From positions 1-53,646 of the forward strand of contig PXBO01000070.1 in assembly GCA_003566885.1 (NCBI GenBank): a DNA stretch of 53,646 nucleotides, read 5' to 3'. Source of the DNA: Opitutia bacterium. GTDB taxonomy: Bacteria; Verrucomicrobiota; Verrucomicrobiia; Opitutales; T3Sed10-336. Positions 1 to 9,857 of this stretch are shown piece by piece. Each line of letters starts with the position of its first letter. Position 1 is the stretch's first letter. The translations under genes were made by a program, and so were the position numbers. A model generated the notes under the pieces. It was given only the letters and a program-made list of their open reading frames with translations. It had not been told where the DNA came from and searched no databases.

Positions 1-815
1 CTCCTGCAGGCCCGATACCGCGAGAAAGGTCTCGTCCCCGTCGGCGAGCACCAGTTCCACCCGCGTCCCCTCGTCGGGCCCGCCTCCGACCCGGAAGCTG
101 GCGTAGGGATGGGTGATTTCGAAGTCCACGGAGGTCAGGGTTCCCGTAGGGTAATCGCTCCGATGAACTTCAAAGGTGCCGACCCAATAGTCGCCGCGGT
201 GATTGCTCCTGTCGTCGTTTCGACGGGCCGCCACCGTGTCGCCCGCCACCGGCTGCCCTTGAAAAGCATCTCCCGTAGCGGTCCAGTCCTCCAGCGTGCC
301 CCGTTCTAAATCGAGGTTGAGAGCCCGGCCGTCGTCCCGAGGGAGAACGCCCGCACCCTTTCCTCTCCCACAATGCGAAAATCTCCCGACATGGAAAAGC
401 GGTGACCGGGAACCGTGCAGAAATAAGTGTCGTCATGACGCGCAACAAAGTCGACGAAGGTTGTCGCGCCCTCCTCCAGTATTTGCTCGCTCGCCACCCC
501 ATGCCGTTCCATTGCGACGTCGTGAACCATGAACTCGCCGTTGATAATCGTGATGCGCACACGCTCTCCCAATCGGGCGGTCAGGACCGGATTCACGATC
601 CCTTCGATTTCGCCTTCGATCCCCCTATACCCGGCCATCGTAGCATCGAAAACGTACTCCCGGTCGACCTCGACGCGGTCGGCGGCGGCAACGGTGTCCG
701 GTCGGGGGTCATCAGAGGGCGAGCAGCCAGGCCCGGAGAGCATCAGGAAGCAGCAAATCGCAAAGACACCGGAATAGGGAGATTTGGGTGCGTGTATTCG
801 AATCGTTTCGGCCAT
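1..815 (-). pseudogene. Secreted cupredoxin-domain protein, frameshifted and cut by the window edge
   Basis: The start at 815 has a GGAG ribosome site about 9 bases upstream and opens a lipoprotein-like signal (hydrophobic stretch ending in GPGC). A type-1 copper cupredoxin domain follows: a His in EFMVHDVA, then Cys-x4-His-x4-Met in CTVPGHRFSM. This frame stops at 306. From about position 360 downward another frame continues with LNLDLERGTLEDW and FRVGGGPDEG to the window edge. That second part resembles a beta-sandwich segment found in large planctomycete/verrucomicrobial surface proteins (from memory of the family). One extra A in the GGAAAGGG run at 356-365 would join the frames, so this is either a real frameshift or a sequencing error. 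The function of the full protein is not visible here. Confidence 0.6.
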
Positions 816-885
816 GTTCGGTTTCTCCGGAGATTGGATGGTGAAATCGGATTCATCCGTGGAACAAAGACCCAAACCATTCGCG

Positions 886-2679
<1,794 letters not shown>

Positions 2680-3079
2680 GTATCGTCTCCAATCGTTGGT
2701 GAAAAACGAGCAGACAAACACCGTAAACCAACCGGGTCAATCCTTTGCAAGAGACCCACCGCCACGCATCGGGAAGGGCGGGATCCTCCGGAAAACCCTT
2801 TCAATATTCCTTTGCGAGCTCCGCCCCGCGTTTTTTGCAAAACCTCTCAAATTTCAAATTTTCGATCTGAAATGCTTTTTCATGCGGCCTTCAGAGGCCA
2901 AATGAAAAAGCAGGGGGGCCGCATCCGGGCCGGATCGGTTGAGCTTGCGCCATACCGGTTCCCGGGACAAGATAGACTCGTTGATTACCAATTACTCAGG
3001 CCGGCCAGGAGTGGACCACACCGGTTTCGCCTCCGGCGAAGGGGGCGGTCACTGCTCCGGCACCGGGAAAGGAAATTCC
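2680..3079. other. 400-bp intergenic region with a palindrome
   Basis: This gap separates the divergent aspS and DUF1080 genes, so it must hold promoters for both, but I see no convincing -35/-10 pair. No open frame in it looks like a protein. Its main feature is the palindrome at 2874-2911. A weaker inverted pair (ATTTCA/TGAAAT) lies just before it, near 2850-2873. Confidence 0.5.
2874..2911. repeat. Long palindrome (stem-loop) upstream of the DUF1080 gene
   Basis: Outer arms GCTTTTTCAT (2874-2883) and ATGAAAAAGC (2902-2911) are perfect inverted repeats. Inner arms GGCCT and AGGCC flank a TCAG loop, with a 2x2 mismatch between the two stems. The T tract is on the left arm on both strands, so it does not have the layout of an intrinsic terminator. 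It could be an operator or a structured leader; that is inference. Confidence 0.6.
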
Positions 3080-3757
3080 ATGTCATTGATCAAACACCTT
3101 CGCCGGTTCGGAGGATCCGGCATACTCGCGGCCTTTTTATTGGCCTGCGGCGCCTTTACCGCCTCGGCGGACCGGAACCCGGAAGAACCGGGCCACACGG
3201 AATTGCTCGATCCGGAACTTTCGAAGTGGGTGGTGGAGAACGCACCGGAGGAGAACTTTTCCGTAACCGACGACGGCGTCTTACGGGTAGTGGAACCGGA
3301 GGGATGGCTGCGATCGCGCGCGACATATACGGATTTTCGTTTGCGGGTGGAGTTTCGTTTTCTCACCGACAACGCCGACAGCGGCATATTCGTGCGCGCT
3401 TCGAAGGATAATACCTTCGCCCGCGGTTGGCCGCGGGGAAGCTACCAGGTGCAAATGCTCAACCCCAAAGCCGAGGAGTGGCCCTTTCCGCCGCTCGGCG
3501 CCGTGTTCCGGCACGGCATGCCCGCCGGCGAGACCCGTTACGATGCCGAGGATGCAAGACGACTGTCTCGGGAAACGGGCGAATGGCAGATCCTGGAGAT
3601 CAAGGTCGCCGGGGAAGAACTCACGGTCTGGTTGAACGAAGAGCTTCTCACTGAAGCCGCCGGAATTGGAGCGCCCGGTCACTACATCGGCATCCAGGGC
3701 GAAACCGGGGCGGTCGAATTTCGTTCCCTCGCGATCCAGGAACTGCCGTCCGAGTGA
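3080..3757 (+). CDS. Secreted DUF1080 (3-keto-disaccharide hydrolase-like) protein
   Basis: The 225-residue product has a signal peptide (KHLRRFGGSG, then hydrophobic residues ending in FTASA) and one concanavalin-like DUF1080 domain. Recognisable family segments are LRVEFRF, the NADSGIFVR strand, SYQVQML and the closing HYIGIQGE...VEFRSLAI. DUF1080 proteins are associated with glycan breakdown, some acting on 3-keto-glycosides; the substrate here cannot be read from sequence. The ATG at 3080 has GGGAAAGGAAA upstream. Its last 76 bases are antisense to the open tail of the truncated XylR-like gene. Confidence 0.85.
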   Translation: MSLIKHLRRFGGSGILAAFLLACGAFTASADRNPEEPGHTELLDPELSKWVVENAPEENFSVTDDGVLRVVEPEGWLRSRATYTDFRLRVEFRFLTDNADSGIFVRASKDNTFARGWPRGSYQVQMLNPKAEEWPFPPLGAVFRHGMPAGETRYDAEDARRLSRETGEWQILEIKVAGEELTVWLNEELLTEAAGIGAPGHYIGIQGETGAVEFRSLAIQELPSE

Positions 3758-4389
3758 TAGGCCTCCAGTCTTGAGACAGGAAAAGTGGTTCTGATTGAGT
3801 CTTCGGGAATTCGGTAACCCGCGTCCAAACAGACGCGCATGACACTCAAGGCGTTGATGTCGTTCATCGCCATCAAAGCGACGGGCCGCGGGAGGGAGCG
3901 CAAAGTCCGGGCCAGATGCCGAAACTGAATATCGTGATGACTGCACCCCGCCCCCGTCACAGCGCTCTGGAAGGCATTCCGACGGCTTTGTTCGATTTCA
4001 TTGTTCTCGAGGAAAACATAAGCGAGGTCGGTAAAACCCAGGGAAAGCAGGTGCTCCGCCGCCACTCGCCCCACGTCATGGTGCCGGACGATCACCCGGG
4101 CGCCGCCGCTCTCCCCGAGTTGCTGGGTGCTCACCATTGGAACCCCGGCCTGGCGGATCTTCCGGATCAACTGCTGCAACGGCTGGGTGAAACCGGCATT
4201 CGCAATGATGCCATCCCCACTCCAATCCTCCAGCCCCAGAGTCGTGTGCGTCCAGCGCATCCGGCATTCCAGCTCCCAGTTATGATCCGCGGCATAACGG
4301 GCGACCCCTTCCAAAATGCGGTCCTCCCACCAGTACATGGCCAGGAGAACGCGACGGCGTGGGTGATCAGTCAGGGAGTTCGAAGCCAT
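3682..4389 (-). pseudogene. Truncated XylR-type sugar regulator
   Basis: The frame starts like XylR regulators, which have a periplasmic-binding-protein-like sensor at the N terminus and an AraC-type DNA-binding domain at the C terminus: RRVLLAMYWWEDRILEGVAR, then WSGDGIIAN, QQLIRKIR and MAMNDINALSVMRVC. The similarity ends at GYRIPED near position 3799. The remaining 39 residues read through into sequence antisense to the DUF1080 gene and resemble nothing. About a third of the sensor and the whole AraC domain are missing, so the product should not bind DNA. It begins 3 bases after the stop of the chimeric pseudogene upstream. Confidence 0.75.
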
Positions 4390-4392
4390 AGT

Positions 4393-5537
4393 TCAGGAAT
4401 CCGGACGGATAACCACGCGATAAAACACTCGCTCGTTATCCGCATCGTGAAGATCCGAAAATTCGATCTCGTCACCGCTGGCCGGAACCGGCGACCCCAC
4501 GTCTTCCCAATCGCCCGTACCGAGGGTTTCGGTGCGCTGGAGCTGATAAAGAAATCCTGAGACGGCCGGTATGGTGAGCACGATATAGTCTCCTTCGACC
4601 CGCACGGAACTGAGTGGCGCGTCGCCGGTTCCGGGGAAACCCGGAATCTCGATCATCGTTTCGGCCGAAGGCGGACTTTCGCCCGCGGCGTTCACGGAGG
4701 TAACGCGGTACCGGTACCGTTCGCCGGGAGTCGTATCGTAATCTACAAAAAGCGTTTCAGTGACATCGTTTGCTATATCCAGATAGTCGCCTTCCTCAAC
4801 GGCCCGCCAGACGACGTATTTGTCCGCCTCGACGGCTTTGAACCAAGTCAATTCCACGGCGCCTCCTTCCGAACGTTGCGCGGCCCGCAAGCCAATGGGA
4901 GGAGCGGGCGGCGCGACGCCGTGCTCGATCAATGTCGCGATTTCGTCGCCGCTCAACGCGCTGGTGTAGATGCGAAAATCTTCCACCCGGCCGTTGAAAT
5001 ACGGGTCCGGCCACTGGCTGCGGCCGATCCAGTTGTTGGGGGTGCTCCCCAGATCGGACGGATCCAGGAGCATGTTCGGTCTCACATCAACCGGATCTCC
5101 GTTCAGATAAAGGGTGCCCGTCCCGCCGGTTGAGTGACTCCCCCCCCGGAACCCCGCCGGCCGACTCCACCTGGATCGTCGCCGGGATGTCCAGAATGGT
5201 GTAGCTCGGTATTCTTAGACCTTCCGCGGGACCCGCTCCAGTATCCAGGGTTCGGGTAACCGTTCCGGATGAGACGACTCTGACGTGCTCCTTGACCGTT
5301 CGTCCCGGCGTGAGACTGTCCATCGCCTGTTGAATCACCTCCAGAATGTCATCGCCGCTGAAAAGAATCCCGGTTCGCTTTTCCGCATGATACACTCCGG
5401 AGGCGTCCTTCCACACCACCACGTCTGCGCTCCCCGGATCCGTGCCTGCCGCCGCGGTCGGCTTGGCCGGCCCACAGCAACGCGGAGGCAAGGAGTGCCA
5501 GCGGAACGGCCCTGATCGGCCTTTTCACCCGAAACAT
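4393..5537 (-). pseudogene. Chimeric remnant: beta-helix N terminus joined to LamG and FnIII C terminus
   Basis: Three frames make up one degraded gene. From 5537 a signal peptide (MFRVKRPIRAVPLALLASA) runs in one frame. A second frame (about 5465-5160) carries ADVVVWKD, AEKRTGI, VIQQAM, SLTPGRT and PSYTILDIPAT, closely matching the N terminus of the intact beta-helix protein at 5629-7140. The third frame (about 5150-4393) carries only the C-terminal end of a LamG domain (GTLYLNGD, FNGRVEDFRIY) followed by a fibronectin type III domain and a C-terminal beta domain. One base too many in the G8 run at about 5150-5158, and one indel near 5468, separate the frames. The first part of LamG is missing, so this looks like a deletion fusion that later decayed. 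Confidence 0.7.
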
Positions 5538-5628
5538 CTTATTCGAACCCTCCAACATTCTTCAGAAAGAATCGAAACACGTAAGAAGTCGTCTTTCGGT
5601 AAACGCCCGTTTCCGGCTTTGGAGAGTC

Positions 5629-7140
5629 TCAAGGACCGTTCCTTCCGAGGTTGGCCAGGGGCTGATCCACAATGTATTCGATTCCGAGGTTCTCTCCGGG
5701 ATCGGTTCTCCATTCGAAGACCAGGTCCCACTCGCCTCTCCTGCCGTTGTATTGAAAGTAGTGATCCCACGCGAACGAAGCCCCGGGGGCGTCGTAAGCC
5801 CTTGCCCGGAGATCGAGGGACACGTTGGCATGCGGGCTCACTCCCCGCACAATGGCCGCCGGATCGGCGCCGGTTTCGAGCGTAACGGTACCCTGCGCCA
5901 CTCCCGCCCCCAGGTTGTTTCTGACAAATGTCGAGGGGGTGTGCACCACCAGATTGGCCTCCGTTCCCGCGTCGCGGAGGTCGTTGTTGGCGATTATGCC
6001 GTTTTGGCCCGCAAACGTAATACCGTACCTTTGCGTCCGCTGTCCCACGGGCCGATCGTCGTAGATGCGCATATTGGTGATGGAAACGCCGTCCGCGGTT
6101 CTTTCCGGCAGCGGATCCGCATCAAAGGTATAGACGGTGATCGCCGTGCCGTGGGTGTTCTTGATGACGCCGTTGGTGATGACCGTGTTGGGCGAACTGC
6201 TAAGCCTGATTCCATAATCCCGGGCGCCGTCGATGTAAATATTGCTGATCACCATGTCCCCGGTTCCCGCGTGGACATGAATCCCGCGCGGAGCGTTGAT
6301 GCTGACAATTCCTCCGACGGTGATACGGCCGTGATCGTTTCGGGTAACCCGGAACGTCGCGTAGTTCGAAGTGGCATTGGGATTGTAACCGATGATGTTG
6401 TTGATGGTGGCGTCGTCGGTCTCGTTGAGGAGCACGGCGCAACCGTTATGGTGTTTGGCGATAATCTGACCGATCTGAAGCCGATCAACCCCGCGCGTTT
6501 CGAAGGCATGATTTCCTCCCACGATGAAAGCGGAATCGATCTGGATGTCCCGCGACCGCCCGGCGGAACCCTCGTTATCGATTCTAATGGGCGACCATCC
6601 GCCCACGTCCAGAAAGGCATGGCCGATGCGAACATTGGAAACACTTTCCATTTTGATCGCCCATCCGGTCTCGCCCGTGATGTTGATGTTGGGAATATCG
6701 ACGTGGGTGGAGTTTCTCGCTTTTACCAGAACACGTTTGTTCAGAGTGGCCCCGTCCGGCGCGTTTTCATCGATCTCGACATGGAGCGTCGCCGGAATAT
6801 CGAGGATAGTGTAACTGGGGATCATCAGCGCCTCGGCCGGCGATTGCGCCGCGTAGCGCGTGATCGTTCCGGAGGAAACGACCTTGACCTTTTCCTTGTG
6901 CGTGCGTCCCGGAGTGAGGCTGTTCATCGCCTGCTGAATGACATGGTCGATCTGGTCGCTGCTGTAGATGATCCCTTCACGCTTTTCCGCGTGAAACAGC
7001 CCATCGTCGTCTTTCCACACGACGACATCGGCGCTTTGGACGTTTCCGGGATTTGCTTCCGCCTCAGCGACCAGGAACGAAAACGCGCAGACCAGGGAAG
7101 CGACCACAATCGCGGTAAGTGTTTTTCCCGGACGCGTCAC
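5629..7140 (-). CDS. Secreted right-handed beta-helix protein
   Basis: The 503-residue product has a signal peptide (LTAIVVASLVCAFSFLVAEAEA) and a run of short beta-strand coils rich in I/V and N (VDIPNINITG, ISNIYIDGARDYG, TVITNGVIKN), typical of pectate-lyase-like parallel beta-helices that bind or cleave polysaccharides. The C-terminal segment (WDLVFEWRTDPGE) looks like a natural end. The start is GTG at 7140, directly before the signal peptide, but only a few bases upstream the sequence is the 3' end of a DUF1559 gene, so its original promoter region may be lost. The substrate is unknown. A decayed paralogue lies next to it at 4393-5537. Confidence 0.75.
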   Translation of the reverse strand: MTRPGKTLTAIVVASLVCAFSFLVAEAEANPGNVQSADVVVWKDDDGLFHAEKREGIIYSSDQIDHVIQQAMNSLTPGRTHKEKVKVVSSGTITRYAAQSPAEALMIPSYTILDIPATLHVEIDENAPDGATLNKRVLVKARNSTHVDIPNINITGETGWAIKMESVSNVRIGHAFLDVGGWSPIRIDNEGSAGRSRDIQIDSAFIVGGNHAFETRGVDRLQIGQIIAKHHNGCAVLLNETDDATINNIIGYNPNATSNYATFRVTRNDHGRITVGGIVSINAPRGIHVHAGTGDMVISNIYIDGARDYGIRLSSSPNTVITNGVIKNTHGTAITVYTFDADPLPERTADGVSITNMRIYDDRPVGQRTQRYGITFAGQNGIIANNDLRDAGTEANLVVHTPSTFVRNNLGAGVAQGTVTLETGADPAAIVRGVSPHANVSLDLRARAYDAPGASFAWDHYFQYNGRRGEWDLVFEWRTDPGENLGIEYIVDQPLANLGRNGP

Positions 7141-7500
7141 CGCTTGCGGTGGATTTTTCCGCCCAGGGACGCCAGGTCACGTGGCCGTCGAGGAACAGGA
7201 TATTGCCCCCGGCCGGCATATTGCCGTCCATATGAGCCGATTGGCCTTGTCTCCCTTCCAGGCCGTTGAATTGGCCGCCTCCATTCGACAGTACGGCACC
7301 CACGGCCAGTTCCCGCTCGGTCTGGCTCACATACACCAATCCCGGACCCGAGCCCCTTTCACCCCGCACCCGATCACCCTGCATCGGCGGAGGATCGCCG
7401 ACGGTCTGATTCCAATAGCGCTCGGCCGTATTCGCGTTGCGCATCAAAAGCACGTAACTGATCACCCGGTGCCCGCCGCCCGGCAGCCCTTCCGAGACAT
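7141..7500 (-). pseudogene. 3' fragment of a DUF1559 (H-X9-DG) pseudopilin-like gene
   Basis: Reading leftwards from about 7500, the frame gives GGGHRVISYVLL, then AHMDGNMPAGGNILFLDGHV and TWRPW, the typical C-terminal end of DUF1559 type II pseudopilin-like proteins of Planctomycetes and Verrucomicrobia. The N-terminal methylation site and helix are absent. The frame has no stop of its own after the family ending and runs on to 7064, inside the beta-helix gene. Both ends are therefore broken: the left end by fusion to the beta-helix gene and the right end by a junction with a plus-strand PEP-CTERM tail. Confidence 0.65.
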
Positions 7501-7738
7501 CAGTGCCGACGGTTTTTTTGGGGGGGAGTTACCGGATATTCGAGTCGACGATCCGTTCGACGTCAACGACACTCCCGTCAACAGCTTCGAGGGAATCATG
7601 GGCGATGTTTATTTTTGGAACGATGCCGCCACGGTCGTCCCCGAACCATCAACCTACGCGGGCCTGTTCGGCCTCGCCGCTTTGTTGATGGTCCTCGCAC
7701 GGCGGAAGCGGATGATCGGAAGGCTTCGCCGGAACTAA
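7500..7738 (+). pseudogene. 3' fragment of a PEP-CTERM secreted protein gene
   Basis: The last 25 codons encode a classic PEP-CTERM sorting signal: VPEPS, a hydrophobic helix (GLFGLAALLMVLA) and a basic RRKR end. Exosortase cleaves such tails, so the genome probably encodes an exosortase elsewhere. The preceding in-frame codons (GELPDIRVDDPFDV, FEGIMGDVYFW) look like real coding sequence, but no start or signal peptide remains. Upstream of 7500 the plus strand is antisense to the DUF1559 fragment. The T7G7 run at about 7511-7525 lies almost at the junction. Confidence 0.65.
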
Positions 7739-7822
7739 CCGGAATAGCACTCGGATAAGCTCTTTTTCCGTAGCGAATCTTCCACTGAAGAGTCGAAACG
7801 AGAGGCCTCCGGGGCGCGCCAG

Positions 7823-7851
7823 GTCGACACCTTTGCAGGCGTCGCTACGAC
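7823..7851. repeat. Dispersed stem-loop repeat, copy 1
   Basis: This 29-bp sequence matches 52641-52669 at 26 of 29 positions. Its core is an inverted repeat, GACACCT-TTGC-AGGCGTC, with one mismatch in the stem. It lies between the PEP-CTERM fragment and the convergent sulfatase gene, in a 148-bp gap with no other feature. Weaker similarity between the two copies continues for about 30 bases to the right (AACCGA, CATTCG). Confidence 0.65.
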
Positions 7852-7886
7852 GAGTGCCCTAAACCGACCAGCATTCGGACTAACCT

Positions 7887-9857
7887 TCAGTCGCGCAAGA
7901 TGATTTCAAGCGAGTGAATCGTTCCGGTCAAGGGATGGGGCGTGGCATAGGCTCCCACGGGTGAAAGCGTATCCGCGCCCACCTGGAAGCTGTCGCCGGG
8001 TTCGGACGGTATCGGACCCGGCCCCCGCCCGGAGGCGACGAGGTCGCCGTCGATGTGGAGAGTCATTTCGCCGTTCGTCGTCAATTCGGCGCGGATTTCG
8101 ACGGGGTCGGACGGCAACGGCCGCGGGCTGGCGACAGTCGTCCGGTCCCAGTGCGCCGTGGTGACGAAAACCGGTTTGCCTTCATCCAGGTACAAGGCGT
8201 AACCGTACCGCTCACCGCCGTGCGCCACAACGACGCCGGAGGAGTGGCCGGCTTCAAGCGTGACCGAAATCCGGATACGTTTCCCGGCGATGTCGGGAGC
8301 GTCCGCGCGCGGCAGATCGAGATAGCCTTCTCCGGAAAACCGGCGCGGCCACATTTCCTCGGCATCCAACGCTTCCGTACCCGTATCGTAGAGACGAACC
8401 GTGCCCCCAAAAAGGTCGCCCAGTACGGTGACGGGGGCGTGACGGGCGATCGGCGTGCTTTTCCGCCACGCCAACAGCTCCTCGCGCATCGCTTCCACCC
8501 GCTCGGGGTGGCGGCCGGCGATGTTTCGGCTCTCCTCCGGATCGTCGCGCAGATTGTAGAGTTCGAGTTCGTACCCGTCGGGCGTCATGAGCAGTTTCCA
8601 GTCGCCTTCGCGGATCGCGAGCGGAGGACTGCGGTCCCGCTCCAGGCCGGGAAAGAAACGGACGCCCGGAAGCGTGCCGTATTCCCACACGATCGTTCCG
8701 GGACGCTCCGGCTCGCTCCGCCCGAGCAGCGCGTCACTCATATCGAGGCCGTCCGGTTGATAATCGGACGGCACCTCAACGCCGGCGATGGCGGCAAGCG
8801 AGGGAAGAAGATCGAATGCCGCGACCACCGTGGTTTCATTGACCTGGCCCGCGGGAACGGTCCCGGGCTGGCGCAGGATAAACGGTGAACGAAGGCCGCC
8901 CTCATAGAGGGACCACTTACGGCCGCGCAAGCCGCCCGTGGACCCGGGCGCAAGGGACGGGTCGTCTTGCCCGTCATAATAATGCGGCCAGGCGGTCGGT
9001 CCGTCGTCGGAGGCCAGAATGAACAAGGTGCTATCCCGCAAACCCATTTCGTCAATCTCCCGCACCAATCGGCCGATCTGCCGGTCGAGTTCGTCGAGCA
9101 CCGCGAAGTATTCGGGATGAGAGGTGTCACGGAAGCGCTCCACCAACTCGGGTTTGGGGTCAAACGGATCGTGCACGTCGTCCGGCCAGATTTGAACGTA
9201 AAACGGCCGATCCCGATTCTCGCGAATAAAGGCGAGCGCGCGGTCCACGTAGCGTTCCGTCATCTCATGTTTTTTCACCCATTCGATCGGGCCCTGGCCG
9301 AGCCGACCGCTCTGCTCCGAGAGGCCGCTTCCTTCAATCAGAATTCGCTCCCCGAGGCCTTCGAACGAAGTCAAAGAGTCGTCGAACCCGTAGGCGGCCG
9401 GATGGGGCGCATCACCGACGTCGCGACCTCCACCCAGGTGCCACTTGCCGGAATGAAGCGTGGCGTAACCGGATTCCCCCAGGAGTCGGGCCAGACTCGG
9501 AGCCTCCGGGTCCAGCCAATCCGCCATATGCCGCTCCGCATTGCGAGCGCGATTATCGAGATACGAATGGATTCGCCACCGGTGCGGTTGCTGACCGGTC
9601 AGGACCGCGACGCGCGACGGGGAACAGAGCGGGGCGAGGTTGTAGAACTGCGTGAAACGCGTTCCCTCGGCGGCGAGACGATCAATGTGTGGCGTTTCGA
9701 TCTCGTCGTTGCCGTACACGCTTAGATCTCCGTAGCCAAGGTCGTCGATGTAGATCAATACGAAGTTGGGAAATGCGGCGGCGTCTCCCTCCTCCGCGAA
9801 TCCCGGGGAAAGGGACACGGAGGCCACCAGCAGCGACGTGGCGATCGATACCCTCAT
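7887..9857 (-). CDS. Secreted sulfatase with C-terminal beta-sandwich domain
   Basis: This 656-residue type I sulfatase hydrolyses sulfate esters outside the cytoplasm. After the signal peptide (MRVSIATSLLVASVSLSPGF) comes the metal-binding IDDLGYGD and the modification site C78-S-P-S-R, whose Cys must become formylglycine. KWHLGG and the later ASDDGP are further active-site segments. The last ~180 residues form an appended domain with LamG-like strands (YALYLDEGKPVF, MTLHIDGDLV) that may bind glycan. The ATG at 9857 overlaps the stop of the upstream sulfatase by four bases (ATGA), which indicates translational coupling. The exact sulfated sugar cannot be read from the sequence. Confidence 0.88.
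   Translation of the reverse strand: MRVSIATSLLVASVSLSPGFAEEGDAAAFPNFVLIYIDDLGYGDLSVYGNDEIETPHIDRLAAEGTRFTQFYNLAPLCSPSRVAVLTGQQPHRWRIHSYLDNRARNAERHMADWLDPEAPSLARLLGESGYATLHSGKWHLGGGRDVGDAPHPAAYGFDDSLTSFEGLGERILIEGSGLSEQSGRLGQGPIEWVKKHEMTERYVDRALAFIRENRDRPFYVQIWPDDVHDPFDPKPELVERFRDTSHPEYFAVLDELDRQIGRLVREIDEMGLRDSTLFILASDDGPTAWPHYYDGQDDPSLAPGSTGGLRGRKWSLYEGGLRSPFILRQPGTVPAGQVNETTVVAAFDLLPSLAAIAGVEVPSDYQPDGLDMSDALLGRSEPERPGTIVWEYGTLPGVRFFPGLERDRSPPLAIREGDWKLLMTPDGYELELYNLRDDPEESRNIAGRHPERVEAMREELLAWRKSTPIARHAPVTVLGDLFGGTVRLYDTGTEALDAEEMWPRRFSGEGYLDLPRADAPDIAGKRIRISVTLEAGHSSGVVVAHGGERYGYALYLDEGKPVFVTTAHWDRTTVASPRPLPSDPVEIRAELTTNGEMTLHIDGDLVASGRGPGPIPSEPGDSFQVGADTLSPVGAYATPHPLTGTIHSLEIILRD

Noticed and set aside
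2874-2911. Reading the palindrome as a bidirectional terminator
   Set aside because: On both strands the T tract precedes the stem instead of following it, so neither transcript would end there by the intrinsic mechanism.
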